Source: Spirochaetales bacterium (lineage in GTDB: Bacteria > Spirochaetota > Spirochaetia > Treponematales > UBA12059). From it: a stretch of 40,698 bases of DNA. The notes below the pieces were generated by a model, which did no database searches, was not told the DNA's origin, and saw only the letters and a program-made list of their open reading frames with translations. Positions 1 through 7,426 of the stretch are shown piece by piece (position 1 is the first letter of the stretch; the number at the start of each line of letters is the position of its first letter). The stretch covers positions 1-40,698 of the forward strand of contig JAFGNN010000013.1 in the NCBI GenBank assembly GCA_016926955.1, written 5' to 3'. Position numbers and translations under genes: made by a program.

Positions 1-48
1 TACGCGGCGCTTGCCGCCCTGGTCGAAAAGCTCGCGCGGTGCGGCTGA
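1..48 (+). CDS. C-terminal end of an unidentified protein (partial)
   Basis: Frame 1 is open from the window edge and ends at TGA 46-48, giving 15 residues (YAALAALVEKLARCG) that look like an amphipathic C-terminal helix. It is too short to identify. It would converge on the barrel gene at 166-780, which has its own minus-strand terminator in between; that arrangement supports a gene end here, but the evidence is thin. Confidence 0.4.
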   Translation, partial: YAALAALVEKLARCG

Positions 49-66
49 AAGGACGCGCCCGACCCG

Positions 67-96
67 AAGAAAAAGGCCGCCCCGGGGAGGGCGGCC
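67..96 (-). terminator. Rho-independent terminator of the small barrel gene
   Basis: Read on the minus strand, an 8-bp perfect GC stem (GGCCGCCC 75-82 pairing with GGGCGGCC 89-96, 6-nt loop) is followed at once by TTTTTCTT (74-67). It lies about 70 bases past the stop codon of the minus-strand gene at 166-780. There is no U-tract in the plus direction. Confidence 0.75.
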
Positions 97-165
97 GCTC
101 GAGAGGGTGCGGGGGTGGAGGGCGGAATCCCGCGCGGGCGGGGACCCCCCTTTTCCCCCATCGTA

Positions 166-780
166 CTAGAAACGGTAGCCGAGCGAGATCTCGACGGCGG
201 AGTAGCGATTCGATTCGACGATGTCGAAAGCTCCGGTGTATTCACCGGAAGTGCGGTTCTCCGAGTAGACGACGTCGGCGAAGAGCCCCGAGCCGAGCTG
301 CATGGTGAGCCCGGCGGCCCAGTAGATGCCGGGTTTTATGGAATCGTATGAATCGAGGTCCTTCATGGCCTGATCGGGGAGCATGAAGGTGAAACCGATG
401 CGGCCGACCGGACCCATGGTCACGCCTTCCACGCGGAGCGGCAGGCGCACGGTGGCGTAGGGCGTCAGGTAGCTGAGGGTCGGGCGGTCGGAGGCCGCGC
501 TCTGGAGGTCGCGGGGAATCTGGAACGAGAAGCCCGCGCCGAGGAGCATGAAGCGTTCGACGTCGAGAAGGTACTCGGCCGAGAGCGTGAAGCCCAGGTG
601 GGCGTCGGAGTAATTGTCCGGATCATCATTGACCGTCGTCGTTGAAAGGGTGATGTTCTCGGACGAAAGGGTCTTGTAGGTGCCCTCCAGGTCCATGCCG
701 ACGCGGACGACCAGTTGGGCGGACGCGGAAGCGGCGAAGAGGACGGCGAAGGCCGCGAGCGCGGCGAGTTTCCTGTTCAT
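166..780 (-). CDS. Small outer-membrane beta-barrel protein
   Basis: A 204-residue protein. Residues 1-21 form a clear signal peptide (MNRKLAALAAFAVLFAASASA, cleavage expected after ASA). The rest has alternating hydrophobic/polar strands rich in Gly, Tyr and Leu and ends in Tyr-Arg-Phe, the C-terminal aromatic typical of barrels inserted by BamA. The start at 780 is chosen because GGAGG (793-789) lies 8 bases upstream and the signal peptide begins there; a longer reading frame to 900 has no such signal. The exact family is not recognised; the size fits an eight-stranded OmpA/OmpW-like barrel. It has its own promoter, diverging from the kinase at 899, and a terminator at 96-67. The ligand or role cannot be inferred. 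Confidence 0.8.
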   Translation of the reverse strand: MNRKLAALAAFAVLFAASASAQLVVRVGMDLEGTYKTLSSENITLSTTTVNDDPDNYSDAHLGFTLSAEYLLDVERFMLLGAGFSFQIPRDLQSAASDRPTLSYLTPYATVRLPLRVEGVTMGPVGRIGFTFMLPDQAMKDLDSYDSIKPGIYWAAGLTMQLGSGLFADVVYSENRTSGEYTGAFDIVESNRYSAVEISLGYRF

Positions 781-800
781 GTTTCGTTCCTCCGTTCGCG

Positions 801-830
801 ATGGTAGGGCGGCGGGCGGGGCTCCGTCAA
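801..830 (-). promoter_or_regulatory. Promoter of the small barrel gene
   Basis: On the minus strand TTGACG (830-825), an 18-bp spacer and TACCAT (806-801). The predicted start near 794 gives a leader of about 13 nt that begins at the GGAGG ribosome-binding site. It is back-to-back with the promoter of the kinase at 899. Confidence 0.6.
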
Positions 831-863
831 CCGGGGCCGGGGCGCGCGATGCGAAGGGCGAAC

Positions 864-892
864 TTGCGGTTCCGGGCGCGCGGGGGTAACAT
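864..892 (+). promoter_or_regulatory. Promoter giving a predicted leaderless mRNA for the kinase at 899
   Basis: TTGCGG (864-869), exactly 17 bp, TAACAT (887-892). A transcription start about 7 bases after the -10 falls on the A of the ATG at 899. GGGGG at 882-886 lies before the predicted transcript start, so it could not act as a ribosome-binding site. Confidence 0.6.
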
Positions 893-898
893 CCATGC

Positions 899-2011
899 AT
901 GACGCCGCCCGAATGTCCCGACGAAGACGCCCTCTTCCCGCCCGGGCTGCCGGGTTTCGGCGAGTACTTCCTGGCGACGCAGACGCCCCTCTGGATCGAG
1001 GATTTTTCCGGCGTCGCTTCGCGCCTCGCGGAGCTCGGACTGTCGGGCGGCGAGCTCGAGAAGCACCTGCGCGCGAACCCCGGCGAGGTGCGCTACCTCG
1101 CCTCGAGGGTCCGCATCCTCGACGCGAACCAGGCCGCCGCCGAGCTCATCGAGGCCGACAGCCGCAAGCAGCTGACCGGCAACATCGCGGTCGGCTTCGA
1201 CGACGGTTCGTATGGCAATTTCCTCGAGGAAATCCTCTCGATCGCCTCCGGCGCCCGCCGCTTCACCGTGGACTTCCGCGCGCGCTCGGTGCGGGGACGC
1301 CCGCTCCGCCTCCGCATGCAGTGGAGCGTGGCTCCCGGACACGAGGAGGACCTGGCCCTGGTGTTCGTGAGCGGCATCGACCTGACCGCGCTCATGGAGC
1401 GCGACGACCAGCTGAGGATCGCGCTCGAACGGCAGGAGGTCCTGTTGCGCGAGCTCCAGCACCGGGTCCGGAACACCCTGTCGCTGGTCATCTCCATACT
1501 GCGCTGGCAACGCGACGCGGACCCGTCGGGCGAGGCGGTGCTCGGCTCGGCGCTCAGGCGCGTCGACACCCTGGCCACGGTGCAGCGCTCGCTCGGCTCG
1601 TCGGAGGACTACGCGCGGGTGTCCCTGCGCGATTGCGTGGAGGCCATCGCCGTGTCCGCGCGGACCGCGCTGGGCTTGGCCTCGGAGATAGCATGCGATC
1701 TGCCCGACCTGTCGCTGCCGGTCGAAACCGCGACGCCGCTCGCGCTCGCGGTCGGCGAGCTCGCGGACAATGCCCTGCGCCACGGCAGGGGAGCGGATGG
1801 ACGGGCCGAGCTTTCGCTCCGGGCCTGGCTCGAGGGGGAAGCGTCGCTCGTCGTCGAGGTGGGCGACCGCGGTCCCGGCCTCGACGCTGAGCGACCGGAA
1901 GGCATCGGGCTCGGCTTGGTGCGGGTACTGGCCCTGCAGCTGAAGGCGGAGCTCAGGATCGAGGAGGCGCGACCGGGCACCCGGGCCGTCCTCGTCATTC
2001 CGCTCGCGTAG
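899..2011 (+). CDS. PAS-domain HisKA_2-family sensor histidine kinase
   Basis: A 370-residue soluble kinase with no membrane segment. Residues about 65-170 resemble a PAS fold (EVRYLASRVRILDANQAAAELI onset). A short helix leads to the HisKA_2 dimerisation box ELQHRVRNTLSLV, with His188 as the predicted phospho-acceptor. The HATPase domain follows, with N-box GELADNALRHG (Asn291) and G-boxes DRGPGLD and GIGLGLV. It is the class of cytosolic kinase that senses a small ligand through PAS and passes phosphate to a separate receiver. No response regulator lies in the window, so the partner is elsewhere. It converges with the methyltransferase gene (32-bp gap). The start at 899 is set by the promoter geometry and reading frame; a weaker alternative ATG at 895 is out of frame. 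Confidence 0.88.
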   Translation: MTPPECPDEDALFPPGLPGFGEYFLATQTPLWIEDFSGVASRLAELGLSGGELEKHLRANPGEVRYLASRVRILDANQAAAELIEADSRKQLTGNIAVGFDDGSYGNFLEEILSIASGARRFTVDFRARSVRGRPLRLRMQWSVAPGHEEDLALVFVSGIDLTALMERDDQLRIALERQEVLLRELQHRVRNTLSLVISILRWQRDADPSGEAVLGSALRRVDTLATVQRSLGSSEDYARVSLRDCVEAIAVSARTALGLASEIACDLPDLSLPVETATPLALAVGELADNALRHGRGADGRAELSLRAWLEGEASLVVEVGDRGPGLDAERPEGIGLGLVRVLALQLKAELRIEEARPGTRAVLVIPLA

Positions 2012-2043
2012 ACGCGGGCGCCGGGTGCCTCCCGAGGGCGTCG

Positions 2044-2718
2044 CTACGGAAGGCGGCCAGCGTCGGGGGCCGCGGGGAAACCCAGCACCGCGAGGTCGGG
2101 TTCCTCGACCAGCGACAGGCGCGCGCCGAGCCGCTCCGCCAGGGCCGCGAAGGCGCGCGGACCGAAAAAGCCGACATGCGTGGGGTCTTCCTTGTACCAC
2201 CAACGCCCGAAATCCTCGCGGCGCTCCGGCGGGAAGCGCGTGCGCAGCGCTATCGAGCCGCCGACTTCGAGCTTCCGCGCGAGCGCCGAAAGCAGGCGGT
2301 AGGGGTAGGGGACGTGTTCGAGCACCTCGTGGACGGCGATCAGGGCGAAGCGCCCGGCGAGGGCGCGGCGCTCCGGGGCGAAGATCGGATCCCACGCCTC
2401 GGCGCGGTAGCCGCGTTCCCGCAGAATCAGGGCCAGCGCCGGTTCGGGACCGGAGCCGAAATCGAGGACGCGCGCGGGCGGCGGGGCGAAGGGCGCCACG
2501 GCGCGGTCGACGAAGGATGCGAGGAAGCGGCGGTAGCCTGAGTCGGCCGGATCGTTGCGGTGGAGGCGGTAGCGGGCCTCGGCCGTCTGCGCGTCAGGGA
2601 CAGCGCCCCGTTCGACGCGCACGTGGCCGCAGACCGGGCAGCGGAACCATTCGACGCCCCTGGCTCGGGTCCACGGGGCGTCGGCGGGAAAGGCGGCGGC
2701 GCAGGCTCGGCAACGCAT
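2044..2718 (-). CDS. Zinc-ribbon class I SAM-dependent methyltransferase
   Basis: A 224-residue protein. The N-terminus carries two CxxC pairs (CRAC at 3-6 and CPVC about 20 residues later) that should form a zinc ribbon. A Methyltransf_23-like Rossmann domain follows: motif I VLDFGSGPEP, an acidic residue in AEAWDP, and the post-motif HEVLEHVPYP. The substrate is unknown; proteins of this layout often modify sugars, tRNA or small metabolites. ATG 2718 is the first Met before the CxxC pairs. No ribosome-binding site is seen; the -10 box ends 7 bases before the start codon, so the mRNA is probably leaderless. The gene diverges from the AI-2E permease. Confidence 0.8.
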   Translation of the reverse strand: MRCRACAAAFPADAPWTRARGVEWFRCPVCGHVRVERGAVPDAQTAEARYRLHRNDPADSGYRRFLASFVDRAVAPFAPPPARVLDFGSGPEPALALILRERGYRAEAWDPIFAPERRALAGRFALIAVHEVLEHVPYPYRLLSALARKLEVGGSIALRTRFPPERREDFGRWWYKEDPTHVGFFGPRAFAALAERLGARLSLVEEPDLAVLGFPAAPDAGRLP

Positions 2719-2725
2719 GAAGCCG

Positions 2726-2755
2726 ATGCTAGCCCGGACCCGCCGGACTGGCCAA
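2726..2755 (-). promoter_or_regulatory. Promoter giving a predicted leaderless mRNA for the methyltransferase
   Basis: On the minus strand TTGGCC (2755-2750), 18 bp, TAGCAT (2731-2726), then 7 bases and the ATG at 2718. There is no purine-rich ribosome-binding site between the -10 and the start codon. Confidence 0.5.
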
Positions 2756-2812
2756 GAGCCGGCTAAGGTCGCGGGGCCGGAGCGCGGACGGGCTCTCCAC
2801 GCCTCCGACGCC

Positions 2813-2841
2813 TTGACTCGCGCGCGCGGGCGCGCCATTTT
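2813..2841 (+). promoter_or_regulatory. Possible promoter of the AI-2E-family permease
   Basis: TTGACT (2813-2818), 17 bp of pure GC alternation, then CATTTT (2836-2841), a poor -10. The context CCTTGACTCG is repeated exactly at the stronger ECF-operon promoter (4061-4070), which favours it being real. Confidence 0.4.
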
Positions 2842-2881
2842 CATCGGGTGCCCGTCGCGTCGCGACGCGCGCGGAGGCAGG

Positions 2882-3997
2882 ATGCAAGACCGGTTCAGGA
2901 ATTTCAACGCGGGCAGGGCCAACTTCTTTCTCGTGGGTTTCATGGCCCTGGTCGTGCTCATGGCCGTGGCGAAACTGACCGCCACGGTGATGATCCCGCT
3001 CGTCATAGCCCTGCTGCTCGCCTTCGTGCTCGAGCCCCTCGTCCTCTTCATCGAACGGCTGCGGATTCCGCGTCTGTTGTCCATCATAGCCGTTTTCATC
3101 CTGCTGGGCGGCGGCATCTACGTGATCGGCGCCATAGTCTTCACGAGCGGACGGACCATCCTGAGCCTCTACCCGAAGTACGAGGCGCGCTTCTCAGAGA
3201 TCTACGCGAGGGTGGCCGAGGTCCTCAGCCTGCCCTACGACGCGCGGCTCTCGGTTTTCGGCAACCTGTGGGGCCAGCTCGGCGTGCGGTCCAAAGTCCA
3301 GTCGCTCGCCCTCTCGCTTTCGGAAGGCTCCATCGGCTTCCTCTCCGACGCCATGATCGTGCTCATCATGACGACCTTCCTGCTCCTCGAGCTCGGGCAT
3401 TTCCGCGGCAAGATCGAGATAGCCTTCGAGCATCGCCTTTCGGACCGCATCCGCGCCATCGTGACCGACGTGGTCTCCCAGGTCAGCCGCTATCTCAGCG
3501 CTAAATTCTTCATATCGCTGGGCACCGGCATCCTGGTCACGGTGGGCCTCGAGATCGTCGGCCTCGATTTCGCGATCGTGTGGGGCGTCATATCCTTCGT
3601 CCTCAACTTCATACCCACCTTCGGCAGCATCGGCGCGGGTCTCGGCGCGGGCGCTTTCGCCCTGGTCCAGTTCTGGCCGGAGCCCGGCCCCATCATCGGG
3701 GTCGGCATCGTCATGCTCGGGGTCAACCAGGTGATCGGCAACTTCCTCGAACCGAAGATCATGGGCGATAACCTGGGCCTCTCGCCCTTCGTTATCGTCG
3801 TCTCGCTGGTGGCGTGGGGGTGGCTCTGGGGCTTCGCCGGCCTGGTGCTGGCGGTGCCGATGACGGTCATAGTCAAGATCGTGTGCGAGAACGTCCCCAT
3901 GCTCGAACCGGTGTCCCTGTTGATCGGTTCCTGGAAATCGGCACGGAAGCGACGCGGCGTCGACGAGGCTGGCGGCGACGCGTCCTCCGGAGCCTGA
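2882..3997 (+). CDS. AI-2E family (PerM/UPF0118) transporter
   Basis: A 371-residue polytopic membrane protein. A short polar N-terminus is followed by hydrophobic segments beginning at about residues 16 and 39, an amphipathic middle region (about 95-150), and a cluster of membrane segments to the C-terminus. It includes the family-typical stretch VISFVLNFIPTFGS and the downstream EPKIMGDNLGLSPFV. Family members export small solutes or ions (autoinducer-2, Na+); the substrate here is not predictable. The start at 2882 has GGAGG 5 bases upstream (2873-2877) and begins the conserved protein. The tail after the last membrane segment is short and charged. It stands alone between its promoter and that of the ECF operon. 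Confidence 0.88.
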   Translation: MQDRFRNFNAGRANFFLVGFMALVVLMAVAKLTATVMIPLVIALLLAFVLEPLVLFIERLRIPRLLSIIAVFILLGGGIYVIGAIVFTSGRTILSLYPKYEARFSEIYARVAEVLSLPYDARLSVFGNLWGQLGVRSKVQSLALSLSEGSIGFLSDAMIVLIMTTFLLLELGHFRGKIEIAFEHRLSDRIRAIVTDVVSQVSRYLSAKFFISLGTGILVTVGLEIVGLDFAIVWGVISFVLNFIPTFGSIGAGLGAGAFALVQFWPEPGPIIGVGIVMLGVNQVIGNFLEPKIMGDNLGLSPFVIVVSLVAWGWLWGFAGLVLAVPMTVIVKIVCENVPMLEPVSLLIGSWKSARKRRGVDEAGGDASSGA

Positions 3998-4062
3998 GAG
4001 CGGGGCGCGGCGAAGATGAGGCGCGCGGAAGCGGCCCCGGCGCTTCGGGCCCCGTCCCGCCC

Positions 4063-4091
4063 TTGACTCGCTGAATTGTCGGCGCTAGATT
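4063..4091 (+). promoter_or_regulatory. Promoter of the ECF transporter-coaX operon
   Basis: TTGACT (4063-4068), exactly 17 bp, TAGATT (4086-4091). Predicted transcription start near 4098, giving a leader of about 80 nt that contains the palindrome at 4156-4173. Confidence 0.7.
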
Positions 4092-4155
4092 GACACCGCG
4101 CCTGGATCCGTCGCGACCGGGACGCGGGAGTTTCGCATGACGATACCTGAGGCTC

Positions 4156-4173
4156 CCCTTCCGCGCGGAAGGG
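4156..4173. promoter_or_regulatory. 18-bp perfect palindrome beside the ecf ribosome-binding site
   Basis: CCCTTCCGC followed directly by its complement GCGGAAGGG. It ends 7 bases before the ATG at 4181 and shares GGG with the ribosome-binding region GGGCGGGG (4171-4178). It could be a repressor operator in DNA or a hairpin that limits ribosome access in the leader. It matches no riboswitch I know. Confidence 0.5.
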
Positions 4174-4180
4174 CGGGGCC

Positions 4181-5971
4181 ATGGCGTTCGTAGACGTCCG
4201 CGGGCTGTTCCACCGCTACCCGGGTTCGCCCGTCCATTCCCTGTCCGACGTATCCTTCCAGGTCCAGCCGGGCGAGTACCTGGCCGTGCTCGGCGCCAAC
4301 GGCTCCGGCAAGAGCACCCTCGTGCGCTGCCTCGACGGTCTCGCCGAGATCGAAAGCGGCACGGTGCTCGTCGGCGGGCTCGACCCCATGAACGCGGAGC
4401 AGCTCGCGGACTTGCGTTCGCGCGTCGGCCTCGTCTTCCAGTCGCCCGCCGACCAGCTGGTCGCCTCCGTAGTCGAGGAGGACTGCGCCTTCGGTCCCGA
4501 GAACCTCGGCCTGCCGCGGGAGGAGATCGCTCGACGGGTCGCCTCGGCCCTGGAAGCGGCAGGCTTGCAGGCGGAACGCTCCCGGCCCGCCTGGGCCCTG
4601 TCCGCGGGCCAGCAGCAGCGCCTCGCTGTCGCCGGCGCGCTCGCCCTCGAACCCGAGCTGCTGCTCCTCGACGAAGCCACCGCCATGATCGATCCGCCCG
4701 GACGCACGGGTTTCCTCGACCTGATAGGACGCCTCAACTCAGACGGCACGACGGTCATCCACGTCACCCATTCCATGGAAGAAGTCCTTCGCGCGGGCCG
4801 CGCCCTGGTCCTGCATGAAGGTCGCCTCGTGTTCGACGGAACGCCCGCGGACCTGTTCGAGCGGCCCGGGCTGGAGTCCTGGTCGCTTTCGCGGCCCGCC
4901 TCGCTGGAAGCGGCGCGTCGCGTCCGCTTTGCGTTTCCGGGGTTCCGGCCCGCCGGCCACGCCCCCGAGGATTTCCGCGACGAACTCTCGCGCCTTGCCC
5001 GGGCTTCGGGGAAGGTTCCGGCGAGCCCGCGCACCGACGTCTCGCTTCCGGCACCCGCCGTTTCCGTCGACCCGCCGCGCGAAGACGACGCGCTCGTTCT
5101 CGACAAGGTCGCGCACGAGTACCTGGGCGGCACCGAGCTCTCGAGGCTCGCGCTCGACGGCGTCTCGCTCCGCGTCGGGAAGGGCGAGCTCGTCGCCCTG
5201 GTGGGCGCAACGGGTTCCGGCAAGAGCTCCGCGCTCCAGCACGGAAACGCCCTGCTCGCGCCGTCCTCCGGATCGGCGCGCGTCCTGGGCCTCGACCCCG
5301 CGGCCAAGGGCGTCGACCTCAAGGCCTTGAGGTCGCGGGCGGCCCTGGCCGTCCAGCGGCCCGAGACCGCCCTCTTCGAGACCTGCGTCGGCGACGATGT
5401 GGCCTTCGGCCCCCGCAACCAGGGACTGCGGGGCCGTGCGCTCGTGGAGCGGGTCCGCTCGGCCATGGCGCGGGTCAATTTGCCGTACGCGGATTTCCGC
5501 GACCGCCCGGTCCGCGCGCTCTCGGGCGGCGAGAAGCGCCGCGCTGCCATGGCCGGGGTTCTGGCCCTCGATCCCGAGCTTCTGCTGCTGGACGAACCCT
5601 GCGCGGGACTCGACCCGGCGGGCCGCGAGTCGGCGCTGGCGCTTCAGGCCGCGCTGAGTTCGGACGGCCGGACGGTGGCCGTTTCGACCCACTCGATGGA
5701 GGACGCGACGCGGGCGGACCGCGTGTACGTCCTCGAGCGGGGCAGGGTTGTAGCCGAAGGGAGCTCGGCGGAAGTCTTCCTCGGGACCGAGCCGCCGCCC
5801 GGGCTCGAACGGCCTTGGGCCGCTGAAGCGTCCGTGCTGATGTGGCGCGCCGGGCTCACTGACGCCCCGACCGCCCTCGACGCCGCGGCGTTGGCCGACG
5901 AGGCGCTGGCCGTACTCGGTGTCGCGCCTCCGGGCGGCGTCCCGCGCGGGGGGCTGGAGGCGGCGCCGTGA
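4181..5971 (+). CDS. ecfA: ECF transporter ATPase, two ABC domains fused (EcfA-EcfA')
   Basis: A 596-residue energising ATPase of an energy-coupling-factor vitamin importer, located on the cytoplasmic face. Two complete ABC domains lie in tandem. The first has Walker A GANGSGKST (38-46), Q-loop VFQSPADQ, signature LSAGQQQR (from 140) and Walker B LLLLDEATAMIDP. The second has Walker A GATGSGKSS (342-350), Q-loop AVQRPETALFE, signature LSGGEKRR (from 447) and LLLLDEPCAGLDP. Most ECF systems use two separate subunits; here one chain supplies both, joined by a linker at about residues 235-310. The stop codon overlaps the GTG start of ecfT. The C-terminal 50 residues are Ala/Pro-rich and outside the ABC fold. 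Confidence 0.93.
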   Translation: MAFVDVRGLFHRYPGSPVHSLSDVSFQVQPGEYLAVLGANGSGKSTLVRCLDGLAEIESGTVLVGGLDPMNAEQLADLRSRVGLVFQSPADQLVASVVEEDCAFGPENLGLPREEIARRVASALEAAGLQAERSRPAWALSAGQQQRLAVAGALALEPELLLLDEATAMIDPPGRTGFLDLIGRLNSDGTTVIHVTHSMEEVLRAGRALVLHEGRLVFDGTPADLFERPGLESWSLSRPASLEAARRVRFAFPGFRPAGHAPEDFRDELSRLARASGKVPASPRTDVSLPAPAVSVDPPREDDALVLDKVAHEYLGGTELSRLALDGVSLRVGKGELVALVGATGSGKSSALQHGNALLAPSSGSARVLGLDPAAKGVDLKALRSRAALAVQRPETALFETCVGDDVAFGPRNQGLRGRALVERVRSAMARVNLPYADFRDRPVRALSGGEKRRAAMAGVLALDPELLLLDEPCAGLDPAGRESALALQAALSSDGRTVAVSTHSMEDATRADRVYVLERGRVVAEGSSAEVFLGTEPPPGLERPWAAEASVLMWRAGLTDAPTALDAAALADEALAVLGVAPPGGVPRGGLEAAP

Positions 5972-6822
5972 AGGACCTCGAATTCTTCCGCAACGCCACC
6001 CTCGGGCAGTATGTCGACTCCCATTCGCGTGTGCACGCGCTTGCGCCGCTCACCAAGTACCTTGGCCTCTTCGCGCTGGCTGCGCCGGCCCTCGCGTCTC
6101 GCCCCGCCTACGCGGCCCTTGCCGTCATGGCGCTGGGCCTCCTCGTCGCTCTGGCGGCGAAGGTGCGGCCGGCCTTCCTGCTCCGCGGACTCAAGCCCGC
6201 GCTCCCTGCCCTGGCCCTCATCATGGCGCTTCAGGTGCTGCTCTCCTGGCCCGGCGACGAGAGCGCGGTGCTGCTCCGCCTCGGCCCGATCGACGTGACG
6301 CTGGCCGAGCTCGCGAACTCCGCGCGTATCGCGGCGCGGCTCGCGGCGCTCATGGTGACGCTCGGGCTCTTCACCGCCACGGCATCCGAGAGCCAGATCG
6401 TCCACGGCATCGAGGACATCCTCTCGCCGCTTTCGCGGCTCGGCATTCCGGCGCACCGGCTCGCGCTCGTGGTCGGCATCGCCTTCCGCTTCATACCGAT
6501 CCTGGCGGGCGAGGCCGAGCTCATCGTCAAGGCGCAGGCCTCGCGCGGCGCGGACTTCGGATCCGGCACGCGGAACCCGGTCAGGCGCGTGAAGGCCTGG
6601 CTGCCTGTGCTGGTGCCTCTCATGCTGCGCGCCCTCGAGCGCTCGGAGTCGCTGGTCGAGGCTATGGAGGCCCGCGGGTATTCCGGCGGTCTCCGCTCGC
6701 GCCTCGCGTCCTATCCGGTCGGATCGGGCGAAAAGGCGCTCCGCGCCGGCCTCGTCCTGTTCGCCGTCGTCTCGGTAATCCTGGTCTCGAGGGCGCCGTC
6801 GCCCTTCGGAACCTGGCTCTGA
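5968..6822 (+). CDS. ecfT: ECF transporter transmembrane coupling protein EcfT
   Basis: A 284-residue CbiQ/EcfT-family membrane protein. Several hydrophobic segments lie in the N-terminal half. The two coupling-helix motifs that dock into the ATPase grooves are both present: QASRG (Ser192-Arg193-Gly194) and EARGY (Ala235-Arg236-Gly237). It starts with GTG overlapping the ecfA stop (GTGA), with GGAGG upstream inside ecfA, so the two are translationally coupled. It links the double ATPase to the substrate-binding S component encoded next. A final hydrophobic helix closes the protein. Confidence 0.9.
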   Translation: MKDLEFFRNATLGQYVDSHSRVHALAPLTKYLGLFALAAPALASRPAYAALAVMALGLLVALAAKVRPAFLLRGLKPALPALALIMALQVLLSWPGDESAVLLRLGPIDVTLAELANSARIAARLAALMVTLGLFTATASESQIVHGIEDILSPLSRLGIPAHRLALVVGIAFRFIPILAGEAELIVKAQASRGADFGSGTRNPVRRVKAWLPVLVPLMLRALERSESLVEAMEARGYSGGLRSRLASYPVGSGEKALRAGLVLFAVVSVILVSRAPSPFGTWL

Positions 6823-6848
6823 CACATCGCAATTAAAGGAGCAATGTC

Positions 6849-7424
6849 GTGAAGAAGTCCGTCGTCCGCAAGATCGTCGTGGCGGGAGTGCTCTCCGCCG
6901 TCGCCGCCTTCCTCGGCCTGACCCGGCTCGGCTACATCCCGTGGTTCTCCGGGGCCTCGCTCACCGTCATGCACGTGCCGGCCATCGTCGGCGCGGTGCT
7001 CGAGGGACCGATCGTCGGCGCCGTCATCGGCCTGGTGTTCGGCCTCACGAGCCTGCTGCAGGCGGCCATCGCGCCGACGGGGCCGCTCGATCCGGCCTTC
7101 GTCAATCCGCTCATCTCGGTGCTGCCGCGCCTGCTCGTGGGACCGGCGGCCTTCCTCGCCTACGCCGCCTTCCGCGGCAAGCTGGAAATCCCGGCGCTCG
7201 GGCTTTCCGGCATAGTCGGCAGCCTCGTGAACACAATGCTGGTGGTGGCGGCTCTCGCGCTGTTCGGCTTCCTGACCTGGGACCTCTTCTGGCCGGTCGT
7301 CACGGCGAACGGGCTTCCGGAGGCCGGCGCCGCCGCCATCGTCAACGTGGCCGTCGTGGCCGCCTGGAAGGGCGTCGCCCGAAGGGGCGGCAAGGCCTCG
7401 ATCGCCGCCGAAGAGGACAGGTAG
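6849..7424 (+). CDS. ECF transporter substrate-specificity (S) component
   Basis: A 191-residue membrane protein with about six hydrophobic segments. It shows the ECF_trnsprt-type motifs in the first half: MHVPAIVGAVLEGPIVG, then GLVFGLTSLLQA, then PLISVLPRLLVGP. It captures the vitamin in the membrane and hands it to the EcfT/EcfA module. GTG at 6849 is used: AAAGGAG (6836-6842) lies upstream, while the nearby ATG at 6844 hits a stop after two codons. The substrate is inferred only from context: the next gene, 2 bases downstream, is a CoaX homologue, so pantothenate or a related precursor is the first guess. Riboflavin, biotin or another vitamin cannot be excluded. Confidence 0.85.
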   Translation: MKKSVVRKIVVAGVLSAVAAFLGLTRLGYIPWFSGASLTVMHVPAIVGAVLEGPIVGAVIGLVFGLTSLLQAAIAPTGPLDPAFVNPLISVLPRLLVGPAAFLAYAAFRGKLEIPALGLSGIVGSLVNTMLVVAALALFGFLTWDLFWPVVTANGLPEAGAAAIVNVAVVAAWKGVARRGGKASIAAEEDR

Positions 7425-7426
7425 CC

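Noticed and set aside
4098..4180. TPP or other known vitamin riboswitch in the ECF leader
   Set aside because: The CTGAGG in the leader is not accompanied by the rest of the TPP (thi-box) consensus, and the leader is too short.
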